Assembly: GCF_011745365.1 (NCBI RefSeq)
Contig: NW_024468916.1
Span: 1,967,630 to 2,031,629, forward strand
Length of the DNA stretch: 64,000 bases
Direction: 5' to 3'
Origin: Cryphonectria parasitica EP155
Taxonomy: Eukaryota > Ascomycota > Sordariomycetes > Diaporthales > Cryphonectriaceae
This document shows positions 1 to 11,282 of the stretch, piece by piece. Below the pieces are notes generated by a model that was not told the DNA's origin, did not search any database, and saw only the letters and a list, made by a program, of their open reading frames with translations. The position numbers and the translations under genes were made by a program. Each line of letters starts with the position of its first letter. The first letter of the stretch is position 1.

Positions 1-2
1 GC

Positions 3-236
3 CATAGGCGGGAGCACAGCACCGCGTCGTCGGTCAAGGAGCGCGCGGCGGTTGACGTGCTGCTGGCCGTCAAGGAGGTCCCTGAGAGAGACATTGCCTC
101 TCCCCACTCGAGGACGTCGAGTCGGACACATGTCGATCTTGCGACCCCGCCGCCGGCATTTCTGAAAACGGACTCGATGACCCCGAGGGAGTCTTTGTCT
201 ACTGAGAGGCCTGCGACTGTTGGCGACGGCTGTTGA
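3..236 (+). CDS. C-terminal end of an unrecognised protein (5' truncated by window)
   Basis: An open frame enters from the left edge and ends at a TGA at 234-236, giving about 77 residues. The tail is charged and then Ser/Thr/Pro-rich (it contains ERAAVDVLLAVKEVPERDI followed by SRTSSRTH and TPPPAF), which suggests a disordered C-terminus. The other two frames of the strand are closed by stops. The codon pattern (C/G-ending) resembles the genuine exons nearby. No domain can be named from this fragment and no function is proposed. Confidence 0.55.
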   Translation, partial: HRREHSTASSVKERAAVDVLLAVKEVPERDIASPHSRTSSRTHVDLATPPPAFLKTDSMTPRESLSTERPATVGDGC

Positions 237-966
237 GTTCGAGCAGTCTTTATGAAAGAAATGAATCTACATATGAGAAGCATGACGTTGGAAATGAGAT
301 AAAATGAGTGAATTAATTTATGAGAATTATTGTAATTGAGAGGGGCGCTGTGGCTGGCTGCGTACTTGGTGGGGGAAAAAGCGCGGGATATACCAATGCT
401 GTCTTTGTCAATGTTCTTCACACATTCTTAATACACGAATAAAGAGAGAAGGAGAAGGAAAAAAAACTAATCACGAATCTCTACGTTGCCGGTGCCTTTC
501 TCGCATTGCTTGATTTCTTCTTATTGTGCGTGTGACTCCAGTCAATGCCATTGTTCACCGCCAGATACTGCCTTGGGAGACCCTCGAAATGCGTGGTAAC
601 ACAGACTCACTACTCAAAAACCTTATACGACGAGACAGGATTTTTTTCAAGGCAAGGCTTTCGTCGGTGTGGAATTTTGAGGCCTTTCTGGCTAAGAAGC
701 CCCCTTCTATTTGATGAGTCGTGATGCTGTCCGCTTTAGAGTACAGAATAATTGCAGCACACTGCATTGCTTTTCCCAACCGCCCATAAATGCCGTTCCA
801 CTTTTGTTTTTGCGTTCAAGCCCCATATCGCCTTGATCCGTATCCTGGAGAGGAACGCGCGCTGAACCGCATAGGACCATCATTACACATGCTCCTGGGC
901 GACCAGGACCCCGTCGTCTTCCTACTGGACAGCGCTTCGGGCCTTCACCTGAGCGGCGCGGATCTC
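237..966. other. Intergenic, convergent 3' flanks
   Basis: About 730 nt between the end of the truncated left gene and the 3' end of the stomatin-like gene on the opposite strand. It is AT-richer than the coding regions, with short overlapping open frames on both strands that show no family signal. No RNA gene or repeat was seen; it probably holds the two 3' untranslated regions. Confidence 0.6.
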
Positions 967-2383
967 CTATCTCCTCGTGACCTTGTCAAAATCCGCAACG
1001 ATGCTGTCTTTTTGTGAAAGCGCAGACTCAGAAGCCTCCTCCGAAGCGGATCCGTCTATGACTTTGCCTTGCTCGAGAGCTCTCTTCGCCATCGTCCTCG
1101 CCTGGGCATCCCCCACCTTGCCGTAAACACTCAGTGCAGTGGCGATCATGCCACCGATATCGCCGACGTTGCCCGGCACGACAACAGCTGTTCCCTCCTT
1201 GGCCAGCTTGCCGAACGCATCGACATACTTCTCTGCAACGGACAGGCTGACAGCACCCTGCGCTGCATCCTCGCCCTGAGCAATACTCCTGGCGACAGCA
1301 TCAATACCTTGGGCTGTAGCCTTGGCTTTGAGCAAGATTGCCTCGCTCTCACCGCTCGCGCGATTGATTTGCTCAGCCTTCAGAGCCTCGGAGGCAAGGA
1401 TGACACTCTGCTTCTTTCCCTCGGCGATGTTGATCGCGCTCTGGCGCTGACCCTCCGAGTCCAAGATCTCGGCTCGCTTGCTCCGCTCTGCAGTGACCTG
1501 TCTATGCATCGCGTCAACGACGGAAGGGGGCGCGTGGATGTCACGGATCTCGTAGCGCAGGCAGGTAACGCCCCAGGCTTGTGCGGCCTCATTGATGGCA
1601 GCAGTGATGTTGATGTTGAGCGCGGCACGCTCCTTGAGGACGTGGTCGAGGCTGAGCTGTCCGATCTCGCTGCGCATGGTCGTCTGGGCAAGCTGGGAGA
1701 TGGCGTATTCGGCGTCTTCGACTCCGTAGCTGGCGGTAGGGTGCATGATTAGTACATAGCGCTGCACAATGAAATGGTAACAAAAGGGAGGAGAATGGAA
1801 AATGTAGATCATACCTGGCCTTGTAGGCATCAAAGACCCTCGTGTACAAGACACCATCGAGGTCGAGGGTGACATTGTCAGCCGTGATGGCGCTCTGACT
1901 CGGGATCTCGATGGCGACCTCCTTCAGCGACTTGACATATGCGATGCGGTCGATGAATGGGATCATGATGGCGAGACCGGGCTCGAGGATCCTGTTGAAC
2001 TTGCCCATGCGCTCGACGATCCACGCTGTCTGCTGGGGCACGAAGCGGATGATGGTGTTGGCGGGCAGTGATGGCTTCTGGAAGTACGAGGTGGCCATGC
2101 CAGGACCTCCCGGGCCTGATATGCCCAGTATTGAGGAGTTGGGCGCGCCATGGCGGGAGGACTGGGAGAAGCTTCGTGTAGTCTGAGAGGTGGGAAGCCG
2201 TCTGTGGGTGGCGGTGCTGCTGTGGTGACGTTGAGGGACGAGGCTGCCGCTGCGAGCAGATGCTGCTGCTGCTGCTGCTGCTGCTACTGACAGAAGGCGA
2301 GCTGAGTGTGTTGTCGGGTTGTGGAGGGAAATCCCCTGGCGTATGACAGGCGCAAGGCCCTTTTGCATGGAGACCATGGCCAT
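967..2383 (-). CDS. Mitochondrial stomatin-like protein 2 (SPFH/band 7)
   Basis: Two exons, 2383-1815 and 1729-967, joined by an 85-nt intron (GTATGA donor, TACTAAT branch site, CAG acceptor); 443 aa. The start is the first ATG with A at -3, and it opens a mitochondrial presequence-like N-terminus: basic, Ser/Ala-rich, with a run of nine alanines encoded by a CTG-type repeat. The SPFH domain follows from about residue 115 (RFVPQQTAWIVERMGKFNRI) and crosses the intron at KASYGVEDAEYA. It continues through QLAQTTMRSEIGQLSLD, the DIHAPP element and an Ala/Glu/Lys coiled coil (EGKKQSVILASEALKAEQIN) with LTVAEKY-like features. SLP-2 proteins scaffold cardiolipin-rich inner-membrane domains and stabilise prohibitins and respiratory complexes. 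The match to animal STOML2 and fungal orthologues is strong by eye. The Ser/Asp/Lys tail looks disordered. Confidence 0.93.
2261..2284. repeat. (CTG)n trinucleotide repeat inside the stomatin-like gene
   Basis: A 24-nt perfect trinucleotide tract lies in exon 1. Read on the minus strand it encodes most of a poly-alanine stretch between the predicted presequence and the band-7 domain. Such tracts are length-variable, so the number of alanines may differ among strains. Confidence 0.85.
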
Positions 2384-3022
2384 TGTCACCGTTGCTGCAT
2401 CTGCGTCGTCTTGGTAGCCGTGGGTTGTGAAAGCTTGGTGTTTTGGACAATTGGGGAAAGTCCAGGGTTTCCAGAAAGGTACGTCAATTGCTATGGTAGG
2501 TAGTTCTGAGCAATCCCTGCCTGCCGAGTACCGCAATACAGTGCGTCGACGCCGGCTAAACGTTAAGGCAACATCCCGCAATTACCTTGCCACACCCTGC
2601 TGCTATTGTAGAGTCCAATCAGGCGATGTCAGTTATAACTAGCAATCAGAAACAGGGGTCTTCAGGCCCAGTCAGGCGTTGAAGGTGCTAAAGTTCTAGC
2701 GTCTTGACCAATTATTTTGCGCCGCTGCACTTTCTTACTGCCACTTGGTGAGGTCATTGATTTCGGCGCAGCATGACAGTAGTTTGAAAGGACTGCAGGA
2801 CTGAGAGAGTAAATGGGGATATGATAGTATGGAGGGGACCGTCTCCTCTAGATCAATCTTCAAGGGTTGCACGTTTCTTTCGAGTTTCTACAGAGTACAT
2901 TTGAAACTCTCTCAACGTATTCTATGCCCTTTCGTACCAGGAGGCCCGCTATCGAATATTCCCTGCTATCATCCAGTCTCGATTGTACTTCCAGGCACAC
3001 ATTACCCCCAGTAACTTCAACT
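2384..3022. other. Divergent promoter region
   Basis: About 640 nt between the stomatin-like gene (minus) and the small plus-strand gene at 3023. It should contain both promoters and 5' leaders. Only short open frames without family signal are seen, and no clear TATA box sits at a usual distance from either start. Confidence 0.5.
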
Positions 3023-3295
3023 ATGCCCCCCAAGAACCCCCTCCGCGACCTCACCCCCACAGAAGCAGATCTCACAGACGATCCGTCCTCCACCTCCACC
3101 TCTGCGTCTCCGCCTCGATCCGGCGAGACCCTCCGAGAGAAAGCAACCAAGAAACTCCACGGGCCAGACGCCAACCCCAGTCAGCTGGGCGACCCCGTCA
3201 GTCTCAAGGCCGAGACCACTGACCATGTTCCTGCGCCGAGCGAAGAAGGGGCTCGTGGACAGGAGGACAAGACGAAGGGGAAGTCGAGACTATGA
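3023..3295 (+). CDS. Small disordered protein, 90 aa, unknown function
   Basis: A single-exon frame starts at an ATG with A at -3 after a pyrimidine-rich leader and encodes 90 residues. The protein is hydrophilic and rich in Pro, Ser, Thr, Lys and Glu (MPPKNPLRDLTPTEADLTDD at the start; GDPVSLKAETTDHVP in the middle). It has no membrane segment, signal peptide or cysteine. The regular codon use and compact charge pattern resemble short conserved hypothetical proteins of Pezizomycotina, but I cannot assign a family with certainty. An upstream in-frame extension exists from 2867 but looks like leader sequence. Confidence 0.6.
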   Translation: MPPKNPLRDLTPTEADLTDDPSSTSTSASPPRSGETLREKATKKLHGPDANPSQLGDPVSLKAETTDHVPAPSEEGARGQEDKTKGKSRL

Positions 3296-3743
3296 GCAGC
3301 TCAGCACCGACAAGACCTCATCTCAACCTTCGGCAGCTAGACAGTCGACCCTGCGGGAAGAGTGGTCGTGGTCTGGCTTTTTGTCCGGGTGCGCTGTGGG
3401 ATTCATCACAAGGGGCCATGTTAGGACTACGCAGCAGAGGTTCTGAAGACACTCTTTTTGTTGCTTGATATTCTTTCCCTTCGAGAAAGCTGGAAACGTT
3501 GTAGACTGGGTGCAGGCTTGGAATCATCCAAGAAAGTCTCACTGCCGTCAATTATCGAAAAATACTTATTCCTACACTGAACTTTCTTAACTCTCAAGCA
3601 TTGTTCTTCATTTTTGTGCCATCCATTCTATGGCTCTACTGTTGTATCATACATCCGTTCTATGTGTTCCCTTGCATACACCGTTAACTCTATTGCGTGA
3701 CATTGACGCCTGGTGCTAACCATGACTCTCGATTTGACTATTT
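3296..3743. other. Convergent 3' flanks
   Basis: About 450 nt between the small plus-strand gene and the 3' end of MON2. Sequence is AT-rich toward 3550-3700. Nothing beyond probable untranslated regions is seen. Confidence 0.5.
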
Positions 3744-6700
3744 TTACACTACACCAGCATCAAGTCCCAGCTCTTTGCCCACAACGCTGAGGGCCTGCGC
3801 GACCAAGCCAACAATCCTCTCATCCCCATTGTTGACATTGACCATCACCGCGCGCACCAACAACGGGTATAGGCCATATAGGTGCCTGGCGCTGGGCTTG
3901 TCGCCATTATGAACACGTACGCCAGGGATGGCCTCAGGCTCGCTATGTAGGTTGATCAGACACCTCAACACACGCTCGAGCTCGCGCCTTTGAGAGAGCG
4001 GCTGCGGCATACGGCCGCGTAAAGGTTGGTCTGCGACGTAGGCACGCAGCGTCAGAGCACATCGCAGGACGAGGTAGGGCGCTGCAGTCAGCGCGAGGCG
4101 GACATGTAGTGCGTGGGTCGTTTCTCCAGTGCTGTTTGTTTGGTCTGTATCTTTCTGCTGTGTGCCGCCAGTCGTGTCAGGTACCGGGGACTTCAGAGGG
4201 TCAAGAGCATTTGGCGCAGCTGAGGCGCCCGGCGGGGGAAAGCGAGGCGTCGGCGGCTGCAGCACAATGTCGGGTCCCGCGGCTTTCTCATCATGAGCCG
4301 TGACGAGGTCAAATAGCTCATCTAAGCACACATAGCTCATCTCTTTCCTCTTGGTAGGTTGGGGGTCAATCGTCCGGCCGCCCCGAGGCTTGCATAGTGT
4401 GCCGAGAGCTTGGTGCAGGTCATCAATGCTTTCGCTATCATTACCGTAGATGATGTCTGCTTCAGCCGGCGCTGGGGTATGGATGATAGACGTCCGGAAG
4501 AGTCCTTCTGCGAACCCTTTGCGTGTCTTGTCGGGTATCAGCTCAGAGCCCAGGGAAGGAATTATGAGCTCTTTGAGAGAGCGGAAGGCTGCGATATCGA
4601 ACTCCTGATCGCTCACGATATTTGTCCCTGTCGAGGCGTTCTCGTAATTGGCAGTGATGATGCCATTCGAGATGCTCATCACCACATCCCAGATCTCTTG
4701 CACTGTGGCTCGTGAGATCTTTGCAGCCTTGACCTGTGGAAGGGTCGACTCTAGCACTGCCAGCACAGATGTCGTTGCTACCTTCCACAGTTGCTCAGAC
4801 TTTGTAACGACCGGGAAGTCATATTTGAGAACGATAGGCTTTGCTATCGCGGTCAACGCTTTCGAAAAAGCGCCGCTCACGTAGATATCGACGTCCGTTG
4901 CGTTAGACAGCACATGATACTGCAGAATGCCCATGCTCTCCTTCGCCATCGCAATGTAGGTGCGCTTCGAGGTTGGCGAAGTGGCTCCTCGCTCCTGATC
5001 AAAAGCAAGCAGGACAAACTCAGAGACCTGGGATATTATGGCAGACGGCACGCCGGAGATGTCCGTCCGCACAAGTTTGACAACCTCTAGGATACGACCT
5101 TGTAAGGGTGTCGCGTACTCGATATCACTCGCGTACGACCCTGGCGTGGCTTCGAGCATGGCCTCGTGGAGCAATTCGAGCAGCCTCTTGACCCTGTCAA
5201 TCGAGAGCTCCGCCTGAATGAGGCGGTAGAGCTCAAGAAAGGCCTCCACCCAGGATATCAGACACCTCTGGCTGTCTTCATGCTTCCCATTCTCGGATGG
5301 CCCTGCCACTGGTATGCGCCGAGACCAGAGGTCCCATACAAGGTCGATAGTCTTCTTGTCAAAGCTCGATTTGCCTCCTTCTTCGCACTTTGACAGGATG
5401 CCTCCAAGACTCGAAAAAGTTGCGCTGTTGATATCCAGGGCCTGAAAATCCAACATAGTCGCAAAGTGACCGATGAGGTCTTGCCACAGCGCTGTGAAAG
5501 CCGGATACGCCGTCAGAATGTCCAGGTAGCTCGCGAGTAGGCTGGAGACGCCCTGGACAACAACAACCGCAGTTTCGTTCCACTCTGCTCTGATATCACC
5601 CTCGACACCCTCATCCCTAACTATTCGAAGTCTATCTTCGATAGACGACAGCAGCTTGAATATGACGTATTTAACAGAGATTGACCATGCTTGTGGTCCG
5701 AGGTTGTTGCCATACGCATGAATTATGCGCAGTAGGGTGTGAATGGCACTGTTTCTCAGCTCTAAACGCTGATCTGTTGTAACAGCAGTAAGGCGTAGAA
5801 GCAACAGCATCCAAAGGGCTGCACTTGAGCCATCTTGGTCAGGGTGAGAAGCCAGTTCGATAAGTGCCTCATCTCTAGCACCACCAATCATTTCCTCCGT
5901 GATAGACATTGAATTACTGCTCTTCTCAGAGAGGAAATCCGATATTGCCCAGAAAAACGTGACAGTCTATCAAAAGTCAGACTTAAGCCTTATAGGTAGG
6001 TATCAAATGCATAGCAAAAGAGTTGGGGCAAAGGGAAAATAGAAAAGCACCCTTCAAGGAGAGAGTACGACATACTGTCAGAGCCACATTGAGATCATCA
6101 TCTTGTGAGCAAAATTTGTAGAGGGTATCCACAAGATTAAGGAAACACAGGTTAGGTAGTGAGGATAAGAAGTCCGAACATATGAGCTGAAGCGAGCCGA
6201 ACGACGCCTTGATGAGTTTAGTTGATCGAGTCGTCAGGGTACTCTTTGACTCGGCGCCACCTGTGGTTGGCAGTTTGTCGACGAAGATACTGTCGATAAT
6301 TTCGAAGGTAAGATCCCATCCACTAACAAGACTCTCGCCACAATTCTCGAGTATACTCTTCAGCCCCTCGAGGACGACACGATGTATTTCGATGTCGGTG
6401 GAGTGACTCGCTACAGACCTCTCGCGGTCCTCTGCCTGCATTGGGAGCAAAGCATCGCGGAAAGCCTCCAAGAGTCGCAGCTGAACCTGCCCACGGATGT
6501 CGCCTGCCAAGGATGCAGTAGCATTAGCGGCTTCAAGTATCAGCCTGACGAGAATGTCTGCAGCTCTCGTTCTCACCGGTGCCGATGGGTATGCCGAGCT
6601 CAGGGCTAGGTTTAGCTCTGAGATCAAAGGTTCCCACCCAGACACGTCGGGTGGATTGACGAGAAGTCGCTCAAGATTGATGCTCGCCAGGTCACCCAGT

Positions 6701-9423
6701 TTAGCCAATGCAAACTGGTCCGCCTGAACGGGACCAGATGATGATAAAGTAGCCGGCATTCTCCTGTAGGTAGGAGACTGCGGCTGAGAGCTGCTCTCTT
6801 CAGGAATAGTCTCTGGTCGCCCATCTCTCTCAGTGGCATTTTGGTCCGGTTTGGATCGCTTTTCCAGCAGCCCGCAAACCGCATTGACGACTTCCAAGAA
6901 GGCACCATTAGGGAAGTCAATTGTGCTCTCAAAGAGCCTGGATGCTGCCGTTTCCACAGACTTTATCTCGGTGCTGAAATTGGCAAGCAGGGCGCTGGCC
7001 TCCTTGTCGGCATTCGGGTCAGGTCCTTTAGCCGCGATTGGCGTCCTGCCCGCAGTCTTCCCCGTCGTGAACAAGACAAAGTCTGCTTGCTGTAGGGTTT
7101 CCAGGATAATTTGCCATGAGGCGGAAAGTGTTGGCCCGAGTGCGATGCCCAGGTTCAGTAGGGCTCGCAGGCACAGGAGGTTGCGTGTATTGAGGGCCGT
7201 CGAACTGGCATCAAATGACTGCGACCTTGACTTTTCTGCTGCATTACTCTGGCTGACAAGATTCTCGACACTCAAGAGACCTCTAGCGTTGCCGAGGATG
7301 CTGTTGCCCGTCGATTCGGAGGGTTGTACAGTTGATGACTGTCGTGGTTGGCCAGCATTTAGACAAGCCGTGAAGACATTTGCAGGCACGGCAGCCTTGC
7401 CCAGCGTCGTTAGGAATGCGTCGCGGGGAGTAGATAGCTGCAGCAACCCGGCGACGTGAGCAAATCGCTGAAACGCCCTCACCAGACCATGGTAATATTC
7501 GGAGTCAAGAGCAGCGTAAAGAAAGGTCGAACACGTAGCAAGAATGGCGGGCCAGCATTCATCGATAATGGCCGCACATGTCTCGATTTCGGGAAACAGA
7601 GGATGTTCTTTAAGGGTGAGGGGGTTGACAGGAACTGGATTCTTCTTGAAGGATGCAGATCTCTCCAGAGAAGACGGTGTGTCGGGTCGTTCCTCGCTTG
7701 CATCAGCCGATGAGCCTGGCCTCCCACGTCTTCGACCTCGATCGCCAGGAACCGTCAGAGGCAGCACAAATTTGGCCAGTCCCTCAGAGAGGGAGGTAAT
7801 ACAGGCTAATGTGAGGCTGTACACGTAAGACTCGGGGATGGGAGGCGGGTCTGTCTTGTCAAGCTGATCGATACAAGGGACACGCATGGAGCTCCACTGC
7901 GTGCTGATTCCAGTATCGTGTGCATTTCCTCCTACTGAACCGGCAATGACGGAGACACTGACTCCACTAGCGTCGAGGACCGCCTGGTCTGCCGATGTTG
8001 AGTATGGATTGGCGACAGGAATAGTTGATTGGTGTGCGAGACCGATCACGACAGGCTTTTCCGTGCTCACGCGGACGAATGTCGCGGTCAGATTCTTGAG
8101 GATAGTCTTCCCCCCCTCCTTGGCATCGAAAGTACGGAATATCCTCCGGATCAGAGCGGGCTCAGCAAAGATGCCTCGAAACACCTCCATGCACAATGAC
8201 CTCTTCCACAAGGCCGTGTCTTGGTCGAGGATCTGTGTCAGGATCTCCAGGGCCTCGCCACTCTCCTTGGGCAAGAGGGCGATGTGTCTGCGCAGCAAGG
8301 TGTAGAGTATGCGAAACAGCCTAACTGAGGAGGCGAAGTGTGGTCTTCCGGAGAGGGTCTTAATGATGAAAGGCATGACCTTGGTCCGGAGGATGTGGAC
8401 CTGCTCAGGATGGGTCGCAAATATGCCCGCATGGTTGGTCAGTGCTGATTCTATCAGCTCCAGGCCAAATGTCTGCTGAAGCCCAGAGAACCGAAGGTAC
8501 TCTGGCCGCTGGGCCTGTGTCAAAAGGCAGAGGTCGTTGAAGATGCGGTAAGCATCGAGAGCGGCTGCTCTCAGCTGCACTTTTCCATCATGTGCGGGTG
8601 CCTCCCCAGCGAAAGGTGCGTCAGGCAGCTTATCCTCTGCAACGACCTTTTCGAAAACGGAGACAATCAACTGCTGGAGAGTGGCAGCGGACGTGTTGTT
8701 GACGATGGCATTCTTGCTAGATTGCAGGATAAAGCAGATGTTCAGCGCTGTCACCAATAAGTTACTTTTAATATCGATAGAATAGTTCTGGAGAAGAGAT
8801 GGGAGGGCCTGAAGGATCTTGAGCTGAACATCGAGGCCGGCAGAGGTCGCCTCACGGAGGGCTTCGAGGACAGGGCTCAATTTAGACCTAGGCAAAGCCT
8901 TGGAGACGATGAGCCGCTGCAGGCACACGATTGCTATGCTGGTGAATTTTGCATTCTTTGTCCCGCATGCAATTATGAAGGGGTTGGCGAAATTGACTCT
9001 TTGAGATAGTTCTACCGAATTGTTCAGTCAGTCAACCTGCTATCATGCCAGTCAAGCCATTTCAAACCAATACCAGTCCAGCTGTTGATGAAGTTGAAGG
9101 AAAGTTAGAGCAGCATTGCATCTTGCCGATACCCCAGCCACTTCTAACGGAGATCGCCTGTATCTTCGGTCACCAGGACAGGCAGGCAGGGCTGTCCCAT
9201 GGGGACAATGATGACTGACCTGCGCCAAGCTGGGCCTCTGTAACACGGAGGCCTTTGAGCTCCTCGAGCGACTTCTCGGCGGCCTGTACTATGAGATCAG
9301 TCACGCAATGAAACAAGACGGAAGTCGGCCCAGGGAAAAGTCTACCTGTCTAAGGTCCTGGTGTTTACGCTTGCTCTCAGTAATGAGGTTATTGAGCTCC
9401 GTCACAAGGAGCTGGGCGGACAT
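3744..9423 (-). CDS. MON2: MON2-family protein (trans-Golgi/endosomal traffic scaffold)
   Basis: Four exons, 9423-9346, 9283-9220, 9011-6076 and 5966-3744, keep one frame for 1766 aa. The start follows from the DCB-domain N-terminus, MSAQLLVTELNNLITESKRK, then AAEKSLEELK. After the short first exons come the helical-repeat regions (IACGTKNAKFTSIAIVCLQR; QLRAAALDAYRIFNDLCLLT; LWKRSLCMEVFRGIF) and a C-terminal half beginning TVTFFWAISDFLSEKS across the last intron. MON2 resembles large Arf-GEFs of the BIG/Sec7 group but lacks a Sec7 catalytic domain, and none is seen here. In yeast it acts with Dop1 and the flippase Neo1 at the trans-Golgi/endosome. A Ser/Pro-rich disordered insert lies at about residues 720-760. 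The gene is divergent from the MMS2-like gene. Family assignment is from memory of the DCB and HUS-like motifs. Confidence 0.9.
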
Positions 9424-9991
9424 GGTGACCTTTCGAGGAATTATTTCCGAACCTGGAGATCATGGCAACGTGTGGCTTCCAGGTACTAATAGGCTTTTCT
9501 GCAAATATCTGGCCTCATGATGTGGTGGCTCCACGAATAGGAGTGGTTTTCCTGTTGTCGTTGGCTGGTTGGCGTCAAGAGGATTCGACATGCTGGGATG
9601 AGTTGACAGGAGGCTCAAGATGCCACATCAATCGTCGTCACCCAGCCCCAGGGGCCCAGGGGTTCGGGTTCAGCCAGGACAGGGGTCTCGAGCTTAGTCA
9701 TGAGTACCATAGCTGATACCTTCCCAAGTGCCAAATAACACGCACAGCAAGAACGGGAAGGAGTGGGTTTCGCGGGGCATGCTTGCCATGGTTCCACTGA
9801 GCAACACCTCCAACTTGTACCCAAATGCCCCGCCTCGGGCTTGGATTCTGACCCTGTGACGACAACAAACAATTCTCCAAACAACACCTCCTACAACAGT
9901 GTCCTGCGCCCTATCTACTCCTGCTCTTCCTGCTCCTCCTCTTCTACTGCAACTTGATCCTCTCCTGATCTGACCCATCCGCACAAACACC
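9424..9991. promoter_or_regulatory. Shared divergent promoter of MON2 and the MMS2-like gene
   Basis: 568 nt separate the two start codons, so this stretch must hold both core promoters. A pyrimidine-rich tract with repeated CTCCT/CTGCTC lies just upstream of the plus-strand ATG, as is common for fungal housekeeping promoters. No TATA box is evident. Confidence 0.5.
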
Positions 9992-10719
9992 ATGGCTGTG
10001 GCTGCGACTGTGCCGCGCAATTTCAAGCTTCTCGAGGAGCTCGAGAAGGGAGAGAAGGGCCTGAGTAACGGTGCGACCAGACTTCAACGCCAGTCATATC
10101 AAGAGGGAGAGGGGCGTGGAATGCTAACTATCGGGCTTTCTCTTCAGGCACTTGCTCGTATGGCTTGGAAGACCAGGAGGACATCTCGCTGACCAACTGG
10201 CGAGGCACGATCATGGGACCTCCTCACGTATGCGCGCGTCCCCACCTCCACGAGCTCATTGTTGGCAGCACAGGCCAAGAAATAGACACGAGAGACTACA
10301 TGACAGCTGATCACACGATACATGCGCCATAGGGGCACTTCGAGAACCGAATTTACGAGCTCAAGATCGTCTGCGGTCCCGAATATCCCAAGCAACCCCC
10401 GGTCATTCACTTCATCACCCAGATCAACCTCCCGGGTGTTGACCAACATTCCGGTCTCGTCGACAAGAACACTATCGGTGGCGAGTTGCGAGACTGGGAG
10501 AAGAACGCCAATGACACAGGACCAAGAGCGCAGCAGAGGGTCAGTATCGAGGCCGCTCTGAGCGCCATAAGACAGTACGTACACCACACTTATTACATGG
10601 CTTGGTCTCCGTATGGTGGGTGCTTTTTGAAAACATACTAACGAGCACACTCTTGAAGCCACATGGAGCAGTACAAGAAGCTCCCTCAACCTCCCGAGGG
10701 CACTAAGTACGCCGAGTAG
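9992..10719 (+). CDS. Ubiquitin-conjugating enzyme variant (UEV), MMS2-like
   Basis: Four exons, 9992-10070, 10148-10227, 10333-10574 and 10659-10719, give 153 aa. The N-terminus VPRNFKLLEELEKGEKGLS, then SYGLEDQEDI, TNWRGTIMGPPH, ENRIYELKIVCGPEYPKQPP and INLPGVDQHSG, form a UBC fold of the UEV class; the end KKLPQPPEGT is the MMS2 tail. UEVs lack the catalytic cysteine; no Cys occurs in the corresponding segment (KNTIGGELRDW). MMS2 pairs with Ubc13 to build Lys63-linked ubiquitin chains in post-replication DNA repair. The segment between the VDQ motif and the last helix (DWEKNANDTGPRAQQRVSIE) differs from the usual LPCLAQW..ETVL pattern, so this may be a divergent UEV or paralogue. Intron 3 carries a good branch site (ACTAAC). 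Confidence 0.85.
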
Positions 10720-11282
10720 GGTATGGCGCCATGGCCATGCGACTTCGTAGAGGGAAGTTGGCGAATTCCGAGTGACTGGTCTGGACTGCAAGACGATACA
10801 GACAATATCGAATGGATGAGACGAGACAGGACAAGATATTTCTAGACACAGAAAATGAAGCATCTGACAACAGGGGCGTCTTGTCGTGAAGGGCAAGCGA
10901 ATGGGGGAGCCTATGATTTTCTTTCGAGACGCTGCATTTTCAAGGGGTTCAAGGCTGGTTCGGACTACATGGAGTAGAGTTGGCCTCATCATTCGTCATA
11001 TGAAATACATTACGATCTGAAGGCAAGTCTTTGAGGATGAGTTTGTAGTTGGAGTGTCTTCGTTTGGGCTGGCAACGGCGTGCAGCCTTGGGAGAAGCCT
11101 TTTGTGGTCCGAGCTTCCCCACCAGTACCGGTACGTCAGTTGCAGCAGCTTGCACCAACACGGGCGAAAAAATCCATCTTCGCCCAAACTTCCGCCTCCT
11201 TCATTCTACGCACCGCTCATCGCGGCACTTATGGATTGAGTGATATATGGTCTCGAGGCAGCTTGCCCTCAGGCCCAAATGA
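10720..11282. other. Intergenic region before the LYR gene
   Basis: About 560 nt holding the 3' flank of the UEV gene and the promoter of the next plus-strand gene. Overlapping short frames on both strands are not supported by any family signal. Confidence 0.5.

Noticed and set aside
1069..1752. Plus-strand frame of 227 codons over the stomatin-like gene
   Set aside because: Antisense shadow of the conserved SPFH domain on the minus strand.
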